64,000 bases of DNA from positions 89,392,070 to 89,456,069 of the forward strand of contig OX465282.1 of the NCBI GenBank assembly GCA_949987705.1. Reading direction: 5' to 3'. Every line of letters begins with the position of its first letter. The stretch's first letter is position 1. A program made the translations under genes and the position numbers. The stretch is from Thereva unica. Taxonomy: Eukaryota; Arthropoda; Insecta; Diptera; Therevidae. This document shows positions 32,506-44,100 of this stretch, piece by piece. The notes under the pieces are model-generated. The model ran no database searches. It saw nothing but the letters and a program-made list of their open reading frames with translations, and was not told the DNA's origin.

Positions 32506-34184
32506 GACCACTTCAGGAATCCTAGAAATGTGGCCGAGGGCTGTCAAGCCCCACTTTAATACTCGAAATCTAGGCTAGCCCGGCCTCTAGAATTTGTCTG
32601 GGGATGGAAAGGGAATATCCAGGACCCAGTGCGTCCTCCGACATCAATAATTAAATTTCATTAATAATATTTTATTCCCGATTGGAGTCGAGTTAAGCCG
32701 GTTGGAAGGCGTACTGGAAATCCCTAAAATAGTGGGTATCTCCCCGTATAAACTGGGCCCCTGAAGCGGAAGAAGTGTGAAAAAAGTGAAAGTGCCAAGG
32801 TCAAGTGGCGGTTTAAGCTAGGAGGAAGGAGTCGTTGGTGGAGTTGTTGGAAGTGCGGTTAATTGTAAAGTTAAGTACCCTACTGTACACTGATTTTTTT
32901 TTATAATATTTTTTCAATATAATTATTTTTTTACTTCATTTTATTATTTTGGTTTTTTCCAATAGTTTGGTTTTTTTATAATAAAGTATAATTTTGGAAA
33001 TTCTTTGTTTTATTGTTTAGTAGCATACATTTTTATTTGAAGTTTATTGTGGGTCCAAGCCCCATTAGGAGAGATTCGTAGCCCATTTTTAAGTAATTAT
33101 TCCCCGGCGTTTTTTTTTGTCGAACCACCCCTACGCTGAGTGCAGAGAGAAAATTGGTACGTAACAAAAAGAACCCTAGAATTAGCCACAGTTGATTTAA
33201 ACCATCCAGCTCTGCGACAAATATCATACAGCCAGATTTTTAAGCTTTCCACCTTGAAACGCCGAAGAACCAACCCACAATAAAAAGTCTAAGTGATAAA
33301 ACAACAAAGACGCCAATTGAGTTTAGAGATTCCAGCATTTATGTACAAGCCATGTGGGCAGTGGCCGCTTCCTTCTATCATAATATCCCTGGAGTCACAG
33401 GACCCATGAAATATTGCCTAATCTTTAACAAAATAAAGACGAGAGACCGTTTTTACATTTGTACCAAAACCATCACTTTCGCGAGCTGTTTGAGTATTCT
33501 TGACTTGTCTCTTCCACACAAAATATTATTGGCAAATCCGCTTAGATAATCTGAACGCCATGGGATTGCAAATAGAATCATCATCATGCCCTTCTAATTC
33601 CTGAAGCTAGGTAGCATGCACTGATCGTATTCTTTCAATGGAGTGAGCAGGTCTTATTGTTTAAAGCAAGTTGAGTATTAATTAATAATTAAATAGGCAG
33701 GTGGTTGTCTCATTGCAAAAGGACTAATGAAAAGAAGCTCTTTGAGTTTGTGCAATTGAGCATTGATTTTGTGTATAAAATGGAATTTCGTTTACTTGTT
33801 TTTTTTTTGTAGTGTGGTATTGGGTCCAAAAGTGCTTAGGCCAATCGCTTGGTCTATTGTACTGCACCGCTATACCTCACATTTCTAGGCCATTAGCGCT
33901 GAAACAAGTTTAGCCATTTAGAATAGACTAGGAAACATAACAAGCATTAGAAAGAAAAATATTGATTTTTAGAGAGTTTTAGATTTTGGGGATTCAACAA
34001 AAATAAATAGTTTTTTTATAAAAAAAAAGAAAAAAAGATTTGAAGAAACAACTTCCACATTTAAAATATTAAGTTTTTTTTTTTGTTTTTGTAAAGATAA
34101 GAGTAAATTGTTCAAAAATTGAAAGAAAATTGGAAGATCAAAAAAAACTCCCTCTTATTGTTGTCAGTAGTTTATGGCAGTATG
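32506..34184. other. Right flank of the LTR element; no gene recognised
   Basis: 32506-32880 is fairly GC-rich (GCCGAGGGCTGTCAAGCCCC) and looks like part of an older repeat. The rest is AT-rich with A and T runs. Short frames such as 33352-33549 show no motif. Confidence 0.3.
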
Positions 34185-34265
34185 CAGTATTGCGAGACAG
34201 ACTCGTCGGAGAGTTATGCCTCCTGAAACAAGAGAATCCCGCTAACCAGCCGACAAAGGACCAGT
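34185..34265 (-). mobile_element. Diverged fragment of the tRNA-derived SINE body
   Basis: On the plus strand the words GAGACAGACTCG, GAGTTATGCCTCCT and AAACAAG follow the same order as in the minus-oriented copy at 26230-26310. Only the middle of the body survives. Confidence 0.5.
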
Positions 34266-34424
34266 CCTAATTTTAACTTTGGTACCATATTATTCACCGA
34301 TTACGTCGGCGGGATGACTTATTAGGGCTACGAACCCTGTATTTTTGTAAACCTATAATCTATTTCCATAGAAGAGGTTCTAATGTAAGCAGAGCAGATT
34401 TTTTTGTATGTGGCAGTGCTAAGA

Positions 34425-34825
34425 GCAGGAATCAGCCTTTGTACTACCAGTCCGTCATGTTGTTTGTCATGGTGGAATGTCTAGCAGCAAGCTTAGTACG
34501 GGGTGAATAGGTTAAGGGTTATGAGGTTTGGAAGGGATGTTGAAGAAGGTGGTGGTGATGAACCCTACTTTTGAACTCTTGGATGTTGTAGGAGCTCGGA
34601 AATACCGACTGCGAAAGATTGTCGTATAGTTATCTACATATATTTAGAAACGAGTTGTTACTTTGTTGAGTGCGCGAATAGGCGAACTGCAGGTGGTAGT
34701 AGTGAGATGTGTGGGCTAATCTGGTGATGTAAGTATAAGATTGCCGTGGAGGCAGGAGAGAGTTTATTTCGATGAAGCCGCCTCTATGATAGTAGCGATA
34801 AAATAGTGTAGTGGCACTAGTGGTA
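34425..34825 (-). mobile_element. Jockey/CR1-like 3' end fragment
   Basis: Shares the 3' tail (TTTGTACTACCAGTCCGTCA, plus orientation) and the following C-terminal coding region with 54700-55050 and 59225-59600. The reading frame is not maintained. Confidence 0.65.
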
Positions 34826-34829
34826 GTGG

Positions 34830-35290
34830 GCCAGCAAACAGATATTATCCGCGTAGTTGAGATCCTTAAGGCGGTCTAGCATTCCCCATTGTATACCGCC
34901 AGTTCTACTATCTAGAGCACCACAAGAGTGTCTTTTATTACTATAAGAAATAGTAATGGCAAAAATATGCATCCTTGTCATACTCTTGAACTCACCTCAC
35001 ACCTATCGGATAACTTTCAGTTGTGAAGAACTCTATTTGTAATTGTTGTATAGAGCTTTCATAAATTATTCTATTATTTTATCTGAGAGTCCACATTGCC
35101 GTAAAACTCGATATATGAAACTTATGTTAACCGAGTATTCGACCCTCGGCTTTCTCATAGTTCACGAAAACAAGTTAAAGGGAGGATCGTCCTTCAGTCG
35201 ATTGCTCTACTATGATTCTTAAAGTAATATGATCTATTTATGAACCCTATCTGAATCCAGCCTGCTGCCTTTTAAGCGTTCGGTTTACTG
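34830..35290 (-). pseudogene. RTE-like RT remnant with altered active site
   Basis: The minus-strand translation gives GGIQWGMLDRLKDLNYADN, corresponding to the RT segment ending in YADDI. Here the second catalytic aspartate position reads N, and stops surround it. Upstream words continue to about 35290. Confidence 0.55.
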
Positions 35291-35699
35291 CCACTCTTAT
35301 CCTAGATTATAATACTTATGAGGACAAAATTTTACCTTTTTAAGATAGGTGAAACAAATGGAACGAGAACTACGATGGGCAAAAAAACACAATATTTCTT
35401 TTTAAACGATAAGGCTGTTTCTGATCCAAAGCAGCAAAGCAGAACCATCGGCAGAGAATTGTTTCTATTGGCTTACGCTGGTCACGTGACAAGAAAAGCA
35501 GCAGAGAGTTCTGCCGATGCCTTTTGATCTTAAATCCTTTTTCTCCTGGTTTGCAAAGCAGAATTTTTTGACTTTTGAAACATTTGTCTCTTGGCAAGTT
35601 GTTTTTAAATGACAAATGGCTCGGAAAATTGAGAATAGATAAATAATTAGCGATTATTAATATCATCTCGCACTATATTGGGGAAAAATTAGTATATTC

Positions 35700-37292
35700 G
35701 CAAACAATTTAATTTAACGTTAGTTGTAGGTATAAATCTGCTTCTGCGGCTGTTAAAAAAGTTGCATCTATACTGCTATACGGCCTATACGCGAAAAATT
35801 GTAAGAGGAGGATCTGAGAGACTTGTTCTTTTTTCGACACGAAATTTCCCGCAGTTGAAAAATTACTTTCGTTTTGCGTAGAAGTTGGTTTTATCGTTTG
35901 TAATGTTTGGCGTAAGTTGAACATTGGTAGAAAATATCGTGATTTCTCTCAATAACGTTTTGAAGTCTCCATCAGATATCTGAGATGATTTGTTGCTTTC
36001 AAGAAAGTTGTATTTCCAGCTGCATTTTAAGAATTTCTTCATTAGTGTTGTGCATATCCTTCTGGTTCACAACATTGGATTTTAATTCGCAATCTTCAGT
36101 TCCCATTATTTCTGCATTCTCTGTAGCTAATTCAACAATAAGGTTTCTATTACCAGGCGATTCATCAGTTGATACAGGAAAAAGCCTTACCATCAAGCTT
36201 TCAGCCGATTTGATGCTTTCATTTTTCCTGGTCATGCTGAAAAATTGATCTTCCACATTTTCCAAAGAGGATGGGTCCTGTAAAAATTTAAGAAAAGACA
36301 CTAATGATTTATGCCTTTTTTTCCTATACGAACTTTTAGTTCTTCAAGCAACTTTAAAGCAAAAACAGAATGATTTTTTCTAGTTCTTGAAAAATAAATT
36401 TGAGGACTCTTTCCGCCGTCAATAAGGTTGTATCATTATTACGACTTAACCTTTCTATTGATATTCGGGCAGGTTTCAAAACATCCAACATATCACTAGC
36501 GTTAGTAATATCATCAATGCTTAATAGATAATCCATGTAGCCTTTTTTATAGGATCAACTATAAGAAGAAATCATTCTACCATTGACTCTAATGTATTTC
36601 ACCTGGTCTTACAATCCAATAATAGCGATAACTCCTTTTGCCCTGCGGCTTTAACGCAATTTTGCAAGACGCCATTTCTTACCGGTGACTTCTTGAAAAG
36701 CTTAACACTTTTCGAATGTTTTGAATAGTGTTATTAATATTTATATCGGGTTCGGGATTGGTTATCAAATCGCTTAAATGCTGTTCCTGGAAGTTACTAT
36801 TAAATGAATCACCTTCATTTGGTTAACAATTAGAATTTTCGTCATCGCTGGTTTCTATATTTTCTGTTTTAGATACGATTATTTGCCATATTTTATCATG
36901 CACCGCTCGCACCGTCTGATGTAGATGCCACAATATCTTTAAAAAAAACGTATGCCAAACGATTCCAATTTTAAGTTCTATAATTTCTTCAGCAGGGCAG
37001 CTTCCTTTTTTGAAACTGGTCCTTTTTTGAAACTGGCTTCTGTTTTTGAAACTGGTCCATTCATCAATTGACAAACTAAATTTGTAATTCTGTTCTTTTA
37101 GCGATTTGATTTTAAAATCTAGTATATCTTTCATTAAGCAATAATACTTATTCACCAGATTTATGACATCTGACGGCTGCTGTGGCAATGAAAAGCCCTG
37201 CTCTTTTATACTTTTACGAATGAACTTGCTCTTACTTATACCCAAAATACTACCACCATCTTTGGCTGCTAATTCTTCCAATGGTTCAATAT
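35700..37292 (-). pseudogene. Decayed hAT transposase, main part
   Basis: Minus-strand fragments in order are 36823-37292 (includes KFSLSIDEWTS, the RNase-H-fold first catalytic aspartate region), 36354-36536, 35999-36301, and 35709-35924. The last holds the hAT C-terminal dimerisation signature ESNFSTAGNFVSKK. Frameshifts separate the pieces. The N-terminal coding part continues beyond the Harbinger insertion, at 41781-41877. Terminal repeats were not found. Confidence 0.75.
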
Positions 37293-37709
37293 CAGGGACC
37301 AGTTCATGCAATTCGACGTCGACTGAAAACGACGCGTTAAACGTCGTTTTGGGTTCACGCAAGTCGACGTTTTATGTTTGTCGTTTTAAAAGTGTCGTTA
37401 ATCTTCTCGACGCCAAAGTTGGCGTCGAATTCAGTTATTTGTATGTTAGTTTTTTAATATATTCGTTAATTTCTCTAAAATTAATTTAGTATGTGTGAAG
37501 GAAAGTAGTAATAAATGCGAACGCAGCCTATAATTGCCATCTATGATAAAAAATTGCAATTAACAGTGACAATTTAATCCTTCAAAATTTTGTTTATACC
37601 TATGTATGTGCATTTTTATTTAGTCAAATGTGTTAGGGATCCACAGGTCGAAAATGTAAGTATATTACAAATATATTATAATTTTTGAAAAATTGACAAT
37701 ATATTTTAG

Positions 37710-38460
37710 GGCAAATCAAACTAATAAAAAACAGCTGCAAATTATGGTGGAATGGATGGAGAGGCATCAGCCAATAGCAAAAATTCTTTGCAAACTACTA
37801 TAAATGGCAAAAAAAAGAAGAGCGAGTTATGGTGCCATCTAAGCGATATATGTATTAAATTCAAATGGACCGCCAATCAGAAACTCCAATGGATGGCAAA
37901 AGGTATTTGAATCAAATAAAGTAAAAAAATTACAATTACATTAAACTTATTTTAGGTATGGCGAGATTTCAAATATAATACCAAAAGAAAATTAGTGGCG
38001 AATAAGAAGTCTATTGCCAAGACTGGTGGTGGATTGAACGAAACTGTACATTTAACTCCACTAGAAGAAACTGTGATATCGGCGGCAGGTTTGGAAGCGT
38101 CTGTTTCAGGGCTCCAACATGGCAAAAGTTAAGGGCCTGGAAGCAATAATGTGGAACGTAGACCTGCACCTGCACCTGCACCCTGTGTTGACGATATTGA
38201 AGCAAATTGAATAAGCTTATTGGAAGATTCAACTTCTGATTTTGAAGCTGAAAATGTTCCACCTAGGCCTACAGAAGAAATGAATAATGGAAGAACAAAA
38301 TACATAACTCTTCAATTAGGCAACGGAGTGGTCAAAATTTATCTCCTGAGGCTTACAGTCTCTTTAAGGAAGAACTGCAAGAACGGAAAGAATTCCACAC
38401 AAAACTTCTTGCAGTTCTGCAAGAACGAAACTCGATAGAGAGAGATAAACTTCTACTCGA
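37710..38460 (+). pseudogene. Harbinger Myb/SANT-like accessory protein
   Basis: Segments include MVEWMERHQPIAK, a basic K-K-K-S-E-L-W region, WTANQK-like residues, then WRDFKYNTKRKLVANKK and the linker TGGG...LTPLEE. This is the trihelix/SANT layout of the Harbinger DNA-binding partner, which helps bring the transposase to the ends. At 38400-38460 a coiled-coil-like ELQERKEFH / LLEKGK region follows in other frames. Introns and/or frameshifts separate the parts. Confidence 0.65.
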
Positions 38461-38789
38461 GAAGGGAAAAATTAAACTGCTCCGAGAAGAGAGCCTCGTT
38501 AGAAAAACGTTCCTAAAAAAATAACGCTAGAGTTAAGATTTCAAAATGTGATTTTTTGTTTTTGTTTTTATATTTTATTTTAATCTTGAATTTTTTTTAC
38601 TCCTTGAAATGGAATTTATATTTTGCTTCTTTTTTTTTTTTTTTTTTTTTAATGAAGTTTAGCTAGTTTTATATATTTATATGACGTGTACATAGTTAAG
38701 ACTGAAATATTTGTTTTAGATACTGAATTCTTTTTATTTTGTTATTTACATTTATGTTTCTTTAGTTTAAAATTATTAAATGAAGTTAT

Positions 38790-39670
38790 AATATGATTGA
38801 CTTTTTAATGTTATTTCTAACCCTTTCCGCTTGTCGCCTTAAAGATGAGGAAGAATTAATATTCACATCAATTTCAGTTGACGATTCAGGTTCTTCATTA
38901 AATGGTGTAATACTATTATTCCTGACGTTGTAATGAATGCGAATGTTATGCAAGGCTGCACAAAAATAGGCAATGCTGGCTACTTTGCTAGGTGTGTACC
39001 TCGCTCTTCTCTCTTCGGAGAGTATTCTCCATACTCCTACAGAAACCTCATTAAAATAAAAATAATGTGATACAATTAATATTACCTTTATAAACTCCAA
39101 TGCAACGTTCCACCGTGCTTCGTGCTGTTTGCATGAACGTTGTTAAAGCTTTGCTCGGATGTATCCTCGGGATTCCGATATGGCGTTATCAACCATGGCT
39201 CAAGTGGGTAGGCACTGTCACCTTTTAAAAGAATTGTTTAACTACCTAACTTTTAGATTTTTGTCAAAAATATGTATAACTAAAATCGCAAATCTGTAAA
39301 AAAATCGTTTTCAGTGTTACTTTGTAACTTAAAATGATTATACTCACAATCATAACATTCAAGCTATGTTTGCCTTTTCTGTTGAAGAACATAAATTCAT
39401 CCTCCGTTGGTTTCAATAGATATATATATGTGTCCCGTCTATGCAGCCTACAACTGTAAAATTGATTTTAAAACCGTAAACTAAAACTTTCAGCCTTATA
39501 AACAAACCTCCGGGAATTTTATATTTTTGTAGGAATAATATTTTAGTGTTTTCCATTTCCTTAACACCTACCCACTCTCTACACAAATTTTCCTCCAAAT
39601 AGAAAAGGACATCCGAAAATATTGTTGATATGGATCCTTTTGAGATGGGAGTACAAAAATCATTTCTCAC
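38790..39670 (-). pseudogene. Harbinger DDE transposase
   Basis: Minus-strand exons or fragments: 39413-39670 contains VVGCIDGTHI with the first catalytic Asp. About 39120-39225 contains GDSAYPLEPWL with the second Asp, then FNNVH. After a one-base frameshift comes TVERCIGVYKG with the catalytic Glu. 38786-39000 contains the C-terminal KVASIAYFCAALHNIR. All three catalytic residues are present, but the frame is broken at about 39135. Homologous to HARBI1-type proteins. Confidence 0.78.
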
Positions 39671-40549
39671 TAAATTTTAGTATCCACCTGTTGCTAATAT
39701 TACAAGCGTCATGGCAAGTCTTGCAACTGGAGGAATATAGGCACTCCGAGTTCCCTCAGTTTAACCTATTTAAAACATAAATAAACGCTTCCTTCGAGAG
39801 CCTGTATCTCTGAATAAATCTAAAAGTAAAAATTGTTGTTATTTATTCCTATAACAGCTTAACAATACTTACGCATTTTCTGGAAGAGACAAGGGATCTA
39901 AATAATCTCTAAGGCCTCGCCTAGTTATTCTTTGGGAATATTCCCCTTCTGGCTGCCCTTCTAACATCAAATATCTCCACATTGTCACAAAAAATATTAA
40001 TAAAAACTTGCACTACTTCCAACTTCAAATAAACGAAACGTAAACAAACTTTGAAATGTCAATTTTCAATTCAATTTATTCGACTTAATATTCACAGTTA
40101 CAATATCTTATCTTCTAGTTACTAATACTAATGTAATTGATGGACTATATATATGTATTGTCCATTTGCCTATTATAATCATATGAAACTGCCGAGCTTT
40201 ATGCAATAAAAGTTGGAGTCTGCACACTTGCGACCGGTGTGCTTAATACAGTAACGGTCCTCAATGGGCTACACTACCTTAAGAAACTAAAATATAAAAT
40301 ATATATATGTACAAATGCTAAACTAAAACTAAAAATTATATCTAGGTTCAAAAGCACTAAAAAAGGGAATAAAATCACGATTCCATTACTTAACTAACAT
40401 TTAATCGAATCTCACTTAAAATAAGCCGACAAAATTTTAAATGAAATTCGATTATCATCTCATAGACAAAATAAAAATTAATATACATATTGTAATATTG
40501 TAAGGCAATCATTAGAAGACTAAACTAAAACTAAAAAAAATTTTACATC

Positions 40550-40920
40550 AAGACAAGTTAGATGAATTTCGCAAGATAGAAACTCATCTAAGTCGTCTTA
40601 GTCCAATAAATCTAAATTAGGAGAAAATTGCAGATTTTAATCTTAACATTAACATAAGTTTCAAATTTTATATTTTGACATGATTACTTTAAGCTTTATC
40701 AGTATTATCAATGGTTACAACTAAGTATTAAAATAATTATAATCAGGGTTAAATTTGAAGACAAGTTAGATGAGCCTCTTCAGCCATAACCTCATCCAAG
40801 TGGTCTTCATACGATTAACAATTACAACTAAGTATAAAAATCTTATTATTATCAGAACTGAATTGTGACCAAGTTAGATGAGCCTCTCCAGCCATAACCT
40901 CATCCAGGTCTTCGTACAAG
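40550..40920. repeat. Three diverged short repeats inside the Harbinger element
   Basis: The phrase ACAAGTTAGATGA...CTCATC...GTCTTC recurs at about 40552, 40762 and 40867. The last two share GCCTCTTCAGCCATAACCTC-like wording. Each unit has internal GATGAG/CTCATC pairing. The surrounding region (39700-41350) is AT-rich and has no frame I recognise; it may be another nested insertion. Confidence 0.55.
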
Positions 40921-41359
40921 TATTATTAACCGCAAATCAGTAAATCTTCTAGGTTTCCTCATTCCAGAACATTAGTGAAAAGATTATTTTTCTTCTTAAT
41001 CCGTAAGTCTCTTTTTTCCACTCTATCAGCTATATCCCCTCGTTTTTTGGTTACAAGAAGTTTAAACATTACACCGTAACACTTATACTTTTAATTATTA
41101 TTAATTATGACTTTATAAATTATTTAAATTCACTTGAATTGAGACATTTGTCTTTAGATAAATTTTGTTACTAACGGTAAATTACTTTTGCCGGTTCGCT
41201 TTTATGCGACCACGTTTTCTTTTTGAGATGCTCCGCATCTCGACACTTGCGTTCGCTTTGACGCTCACCAAGCGAATGAAATGTCATAAATAACAATGTA
41301 ATTACAACGGTTACATTGGATATTGCATATTTTTTGGGATCAGTTATTTTGTGAAAATA

Positions 41360-41668
41360 ATGGCCTCGATTCCCAGATCCGGCGGCGGGGAAGTGAGTTG
41401 CGGATTTGACACTTTGCGATTCTCAAATCCGCAACCCCGAATTTCTTTTTGACATTTTCCGCGCTGTAAAAGTGTGATCCGCAACAAATTTTCTGCGGAT
41501 TTGAACGACAAATGCGCCTAAGATAATCCGACATCGTATATTTCATTATCGCGTGAGTCTTCACTCCGAATTTTCGATTTAAACCAATCCGGGACTGCGG
41601 ATTTGAGAATCGCAAAGTGTCAAATCCGCACTCACTTCCCCGCCGTCGGATCTGGGAATCGAGGCCAT
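41360..41668. mobile_element. 309-bp palindromic MITE nested in the Harbinger element
   Basis: The left arm begins ATGGCCTCGATTCCCAGATC and continues to a CTCAAATCCGCA motif; the right arm is its near-perfect inverse ending GGGAATCGAGGCCAT. Arms are about 75 bp. AATA lies on both sides (41356-41359 and 41669-41672), a possible 4-bp duplication. The short frames in it are mirror images and are not genes. Confidence 0.8.
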
Positions 41669-41780
41669 AATATTCGACGCGTCGACTTACGTGAACCCAA
41701 ATTTAACGCTGAAGAAATTAATGTCGTTTTCATAAAGCGTCGACGTCGACGTCGAGTCGAATTGCGTGAACTGGCCCCAG

Positions 41781-41877
41781 TATTGTGGCAGTCACAAATT
41801 TGTCCATCGTTGATGATTTTGCAGAGCTATGGCTTTTTGAAGTTCCTGCAGTTGCTTTCCTCTTCATGATACTAGTT
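41781..41877 (-). pseudogene. N-terminal piece of the interrupted hAT transposase
   Basis: Minus-strand frame from 41877 reads MKRKATAGTSKSHSSAKSST then MDKFVTATIL, in the style of hAT N-termini. It stops at the Harbinger end, and the hAT frame resumes beyond 37292 on the other side. Confidence 0.6.
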
Positions 41878-42365
41878 AAATGACGATGAAGTCCAGTTGT
41901 TTGCGATACTTTATGTCATATAGATTTTTTACAAAGATTGCTATATCCTTATGTATGCTCAGGTTGTATAATGCGTCTGCTTCATTTTATGGCTTCAAAA
42001 TTGATACTAAAATTAAATTATTTAATTGTTTAACATTTTAAAACAGCCAAAATAAATATTTTCCATTTAAGGATTTTTTTCAGGATGTTGATTGTTGATA
42101 TGATAATCAATGTAGAAAACAAAAGGCAGACAATTAAAAAAAGTATATGCAGTTCCTCTTTCTCCGTAGTTTAAAATTAATTTGATTTAAATAATTTCTT
42201 TATTGAGAAATAACATAAATTGTCAAGAATCGAGAAATTGTAAATTGCTGAGAATTCTCGAGAAATCGACAATTGAGAATTCTCGATCATAACCCCTAAG
42301 CAGCGCCTTTCTATCCTTAAAATTAAAAGCCAACATAATAACAAACATTTCATCTTACTAATGCG
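41878..42365. other. No gene; flank of the hAT remnant
   Basis: AT-rich. A GAGAATTCTCGA-type phrase occurs twice (about 42250 and 42280), followed by ATCATAACCCCTA, which could be a hAT terminal end; I could not find its partner. Confidence 0.35.
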
Positions 42366-42371
42366 TTTATT
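42366..42371 (-). terminator. Polyadenylation signal of the minus-strand paralogue
   Basis: AATAAA on the minus strand, about 130 bp after the stop codon; a matching signal follows the plus-strand paralogue at 44185-44190. Confidence 0.5.
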
Positions 42372-42498
42372 TAAATATATATATATTTTTTTTTTTCTAA
42401 ATATAGAAAGTGTGAATTTTTATTACAGAAATTAATGTGCAAATTTTAAAATGATTTATCTAATTATTGCGAAAATGTCAAAATTATTTATCTAAAAT

Positions 42499-42893
42499 TC
42501 AATGATGTAAATCATGGTGTAAATCATGAGAAATAAAAGGTTTTGGAACAGGAGCAATATATGTGTTGAGTCCATGTGCCAGAATCGGAGTGACAATATT
42601 CTTGCCATGCACAATCGTCTGGGTATGATGGGACACAGCTGTTGGTACATTATGGACGACATCTCCTATTTTACTAACCACTGGTTCATGCACCTTCACA
42701 AAGTCATGATGAACAGGTTGATGCAATTTAACAAACTCTGGATGAACAACAGGAGATGCGAATAGTATCCCACTTCCAATCGGCTTAGGGGATGCAGTTG
42801 TAATAACGATAAGTGCAAACAGTGCTACCTTTAAAAGAAAATAATGTTAGAGTCGATTTTCGTTTTAGTTTTGATAGTTACCAATTTGTTCAT
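42499..42893 (-). CDS. Secreted His-rich retinin-like cuticle protein, paralogue A
   Basis: Minus-strand exons 42893-42882 (ATG AAC AAA TTG) and 42828-42499, with a short GTAACT...TTAAAG intron, encode 113 residues. Signal peptide MNKL-VALFALIVITTA; then [41 protein letters not shown], the core NVPTAVSHHTQTIVHG, VTPILAHGL and a C-terminal HDLHH repeat. It is 113 residues long like its plus-strand neighbour at 43694-44100 and differs at scattered sites. The S-H-H-T-Q-T variant of the family core and the loss of a Gly/Tyr tail define this sub-pair. Expected to be an extracellular cuticle or lens-type protein. Confidence 0.88.
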
Positions 42894-42948
42894 TTTGATA
42901 TTAATTTTGGTAATAAATTAGTGTTAATAAATTAAGATTGAAGAAGTA

Positions 42949-42984
42949 ACTGATTCCTTCCTACATATTCACAGACCTTTTATA
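42949..42984 (-). promoter_or_regulatory. TATA box and TCAGT initiator of paralogue A
   Basis: On the minus strand TATAAAAGG starts at 42984 and TCAGT spans 42953-42949, 31 bp apart and about 56 bp before the start codon. Confidence 0.75.
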
Positions 42985-43614
42985 GTACTCGGGTAGGAAT
43001 TTTCTCCAGACTCTTCTCATGATCAATTACCCACCCGCAAGTATCGCGTTTTTTACAAATTCATCATTGAAGGTCGATGAGCATACGACAAATGCCTTGG
43101 AAATTCTTCATCTAGAAATATTTTCGCTCATTCATTTTCATTACCCTAAAATTTTTGAAATGTAATCATTTAAAATATTTTTATCATCCATTTTTTTTTA
43201 AATTCGACATTAACAAAAAGAAATATTCAATAAATAGAATTCATTGTGATGGCATCCACGGAGTTAGACATTGGCCCCGTTCCAATTCCATTATAGTAAT
43301 TAAAATATTGGAAGCAAGTTTTCCTATGCAAATCCAACAATTTAGAAGCACTAGACCAGAACCTTTAGATTCAATATCAATATCAATGCCAATTGATTTT
43401 ACCTTTAAGCTATACGGAAATTTCTGTTTTGTGCAGTGAATTAGCGACATTTCGCGCAATCAATGCATCAGGCAAGACAATCTTAAAGAATTTTTCATAT
43501 GCTCATCGACCTTCAAGGTCGTGTTTATGCAAAATAAAAATAAACATTAAATCCACGTTTGAATAATCAATAAGAAGGAAAATCTGCTTTAGGAAAAACG
43601 TTGACAAGATTTGG
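42985..43614. other. Shared upstream region of the divergent cuticle-type pair
   Basis: About 630 bp between the two TATA boxes. It contains an inverted relation: CATTGAAGGTCGATGAGCAT (about 43065) and ATGCTCATCGACCTTCAAGG (about 43498), so both promoters may share mirrored control elements. The frame at 43155-43439 shows no motif. Confidence 0.5.
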
Positions 43615-43650
43615 TATAAAAGGTTTTGGAGTTTAGGGAATGGTATCAGT
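43615..43650 (+). promoter_or_regulatory. TATA box and TCAGT initiator of paralogue B
   Basis: TATAAAAGG from 43615 and TCAGT at 43646-43650, 31 bp apart, 44 bp before the start codon. Confidence 0.78.
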
Positions 43651-43693
43651 TCACTTGTCACTTCAGTTGCAATAAAAACAATACAATATAAAA

Positions 43694-44100
43694 ATGTTCA
43701 AACTTGTGAGTTTCCCGATTTTTAATCAAATTAATATTTTTAATAATATTTTATTATATTTCCTCTAAAGGTAACCATCTTCGCTCTTATCGCCGCTACC
43801 AATGCAGCTCCTGGACCTATTGGAGGAGATGTTCTCTTCTCATCTCCTGTTGTTCATCATGGGTTCGTTAAAGTGCATGAACCTGTTCATCATGACTTTG
43901 TGAAGGTACATGAACCAGTCGTTACTAAAGTAGGAGATGTCGTCCATAGTATACCTACAGCGGTGTCCCATCATACTCAGACTGTAGTGCACGGCAAGAA
44001 TATTGTCACCCCGATTCTGGCCCATGGACTCAAGACATATGTTGCTCCTGTTCCGAAACCTTTCATTGCTCATGATTTACACCATGATTTACATCATTGA
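43694..44100 (+). CDS. Secreted His-rich retinin-like cuticle protein, paralogue B
   Basis: Exons 43694-43705 (ATG TTC AAA CTT) and 43771-44100, with GTGAGT...CTAAAG intron, encode 113 residues. Signal peptide MFKL-VTIFALIAATNA with likely cleavage before APGPIGG. Then [33 protein letters not shown], core SIPTAVSHHTQTVVHG, VTPILAHGLKTY and the C-terminal HDLHHDLHH. The V-K-V-H-E-P-V phrase is duplicated within the protein. The polyadenylation signal AATAAA is at 44185-44190. It forms a head-to-head pair with paralogue A, consistent with an inverted duplication that kept both promoters. Confidence 0.9.

Larger units (their letters stand above)
37296..41777. mobile_element. PIF/Harbinger transposon inserted in the hAT gene
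   Basis: Ends GGACCAGTTCATGCAATTCG and (in reverse complement) GGGCCAGTTCACGCAATTCG are inverted with two mismatches in the first 20, and further CGTCGAC-rich subterminal motifs are mirrored. CAG flanks both sides (37293-37295 and 41778-41780), a 3-bp duplication. It encodes two proteins typical of the superfamily, on opposite strands: a Myb/SANT-like protein (37710-38460, +) and a DDE transposase (38790-39670, -). Both are broken. A 309-bp MITE sits near its right end. Confidence 0.82.

Noticed and set aside
37296..37400. CGTCGAC-rich sequence as a CpG regulatory island
   Set aside because: It is the terminal inverted repeat of the Harbinger element, mirrored at 41680-41777.
38155..38190. 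CACCTGCACCTGCACC tandem as a microsatellite or protein repeat of interest
   Set aside because: Only about three hexamer units inside the broken Harbinger Myb-like gene.
41340..41869. Two Arg-rich frames
   Set aside because: They arise from the inverted arms of a MITE and the CGTCGAC-rich Harbinger end.
42526..42765. Met-rich plus-strand frame overlapping paralogue A
   Set aside because: It is the antisense shadow of the cuticle-type gene; the mirror frame exists at 43840-44073 opposite paralogue B.
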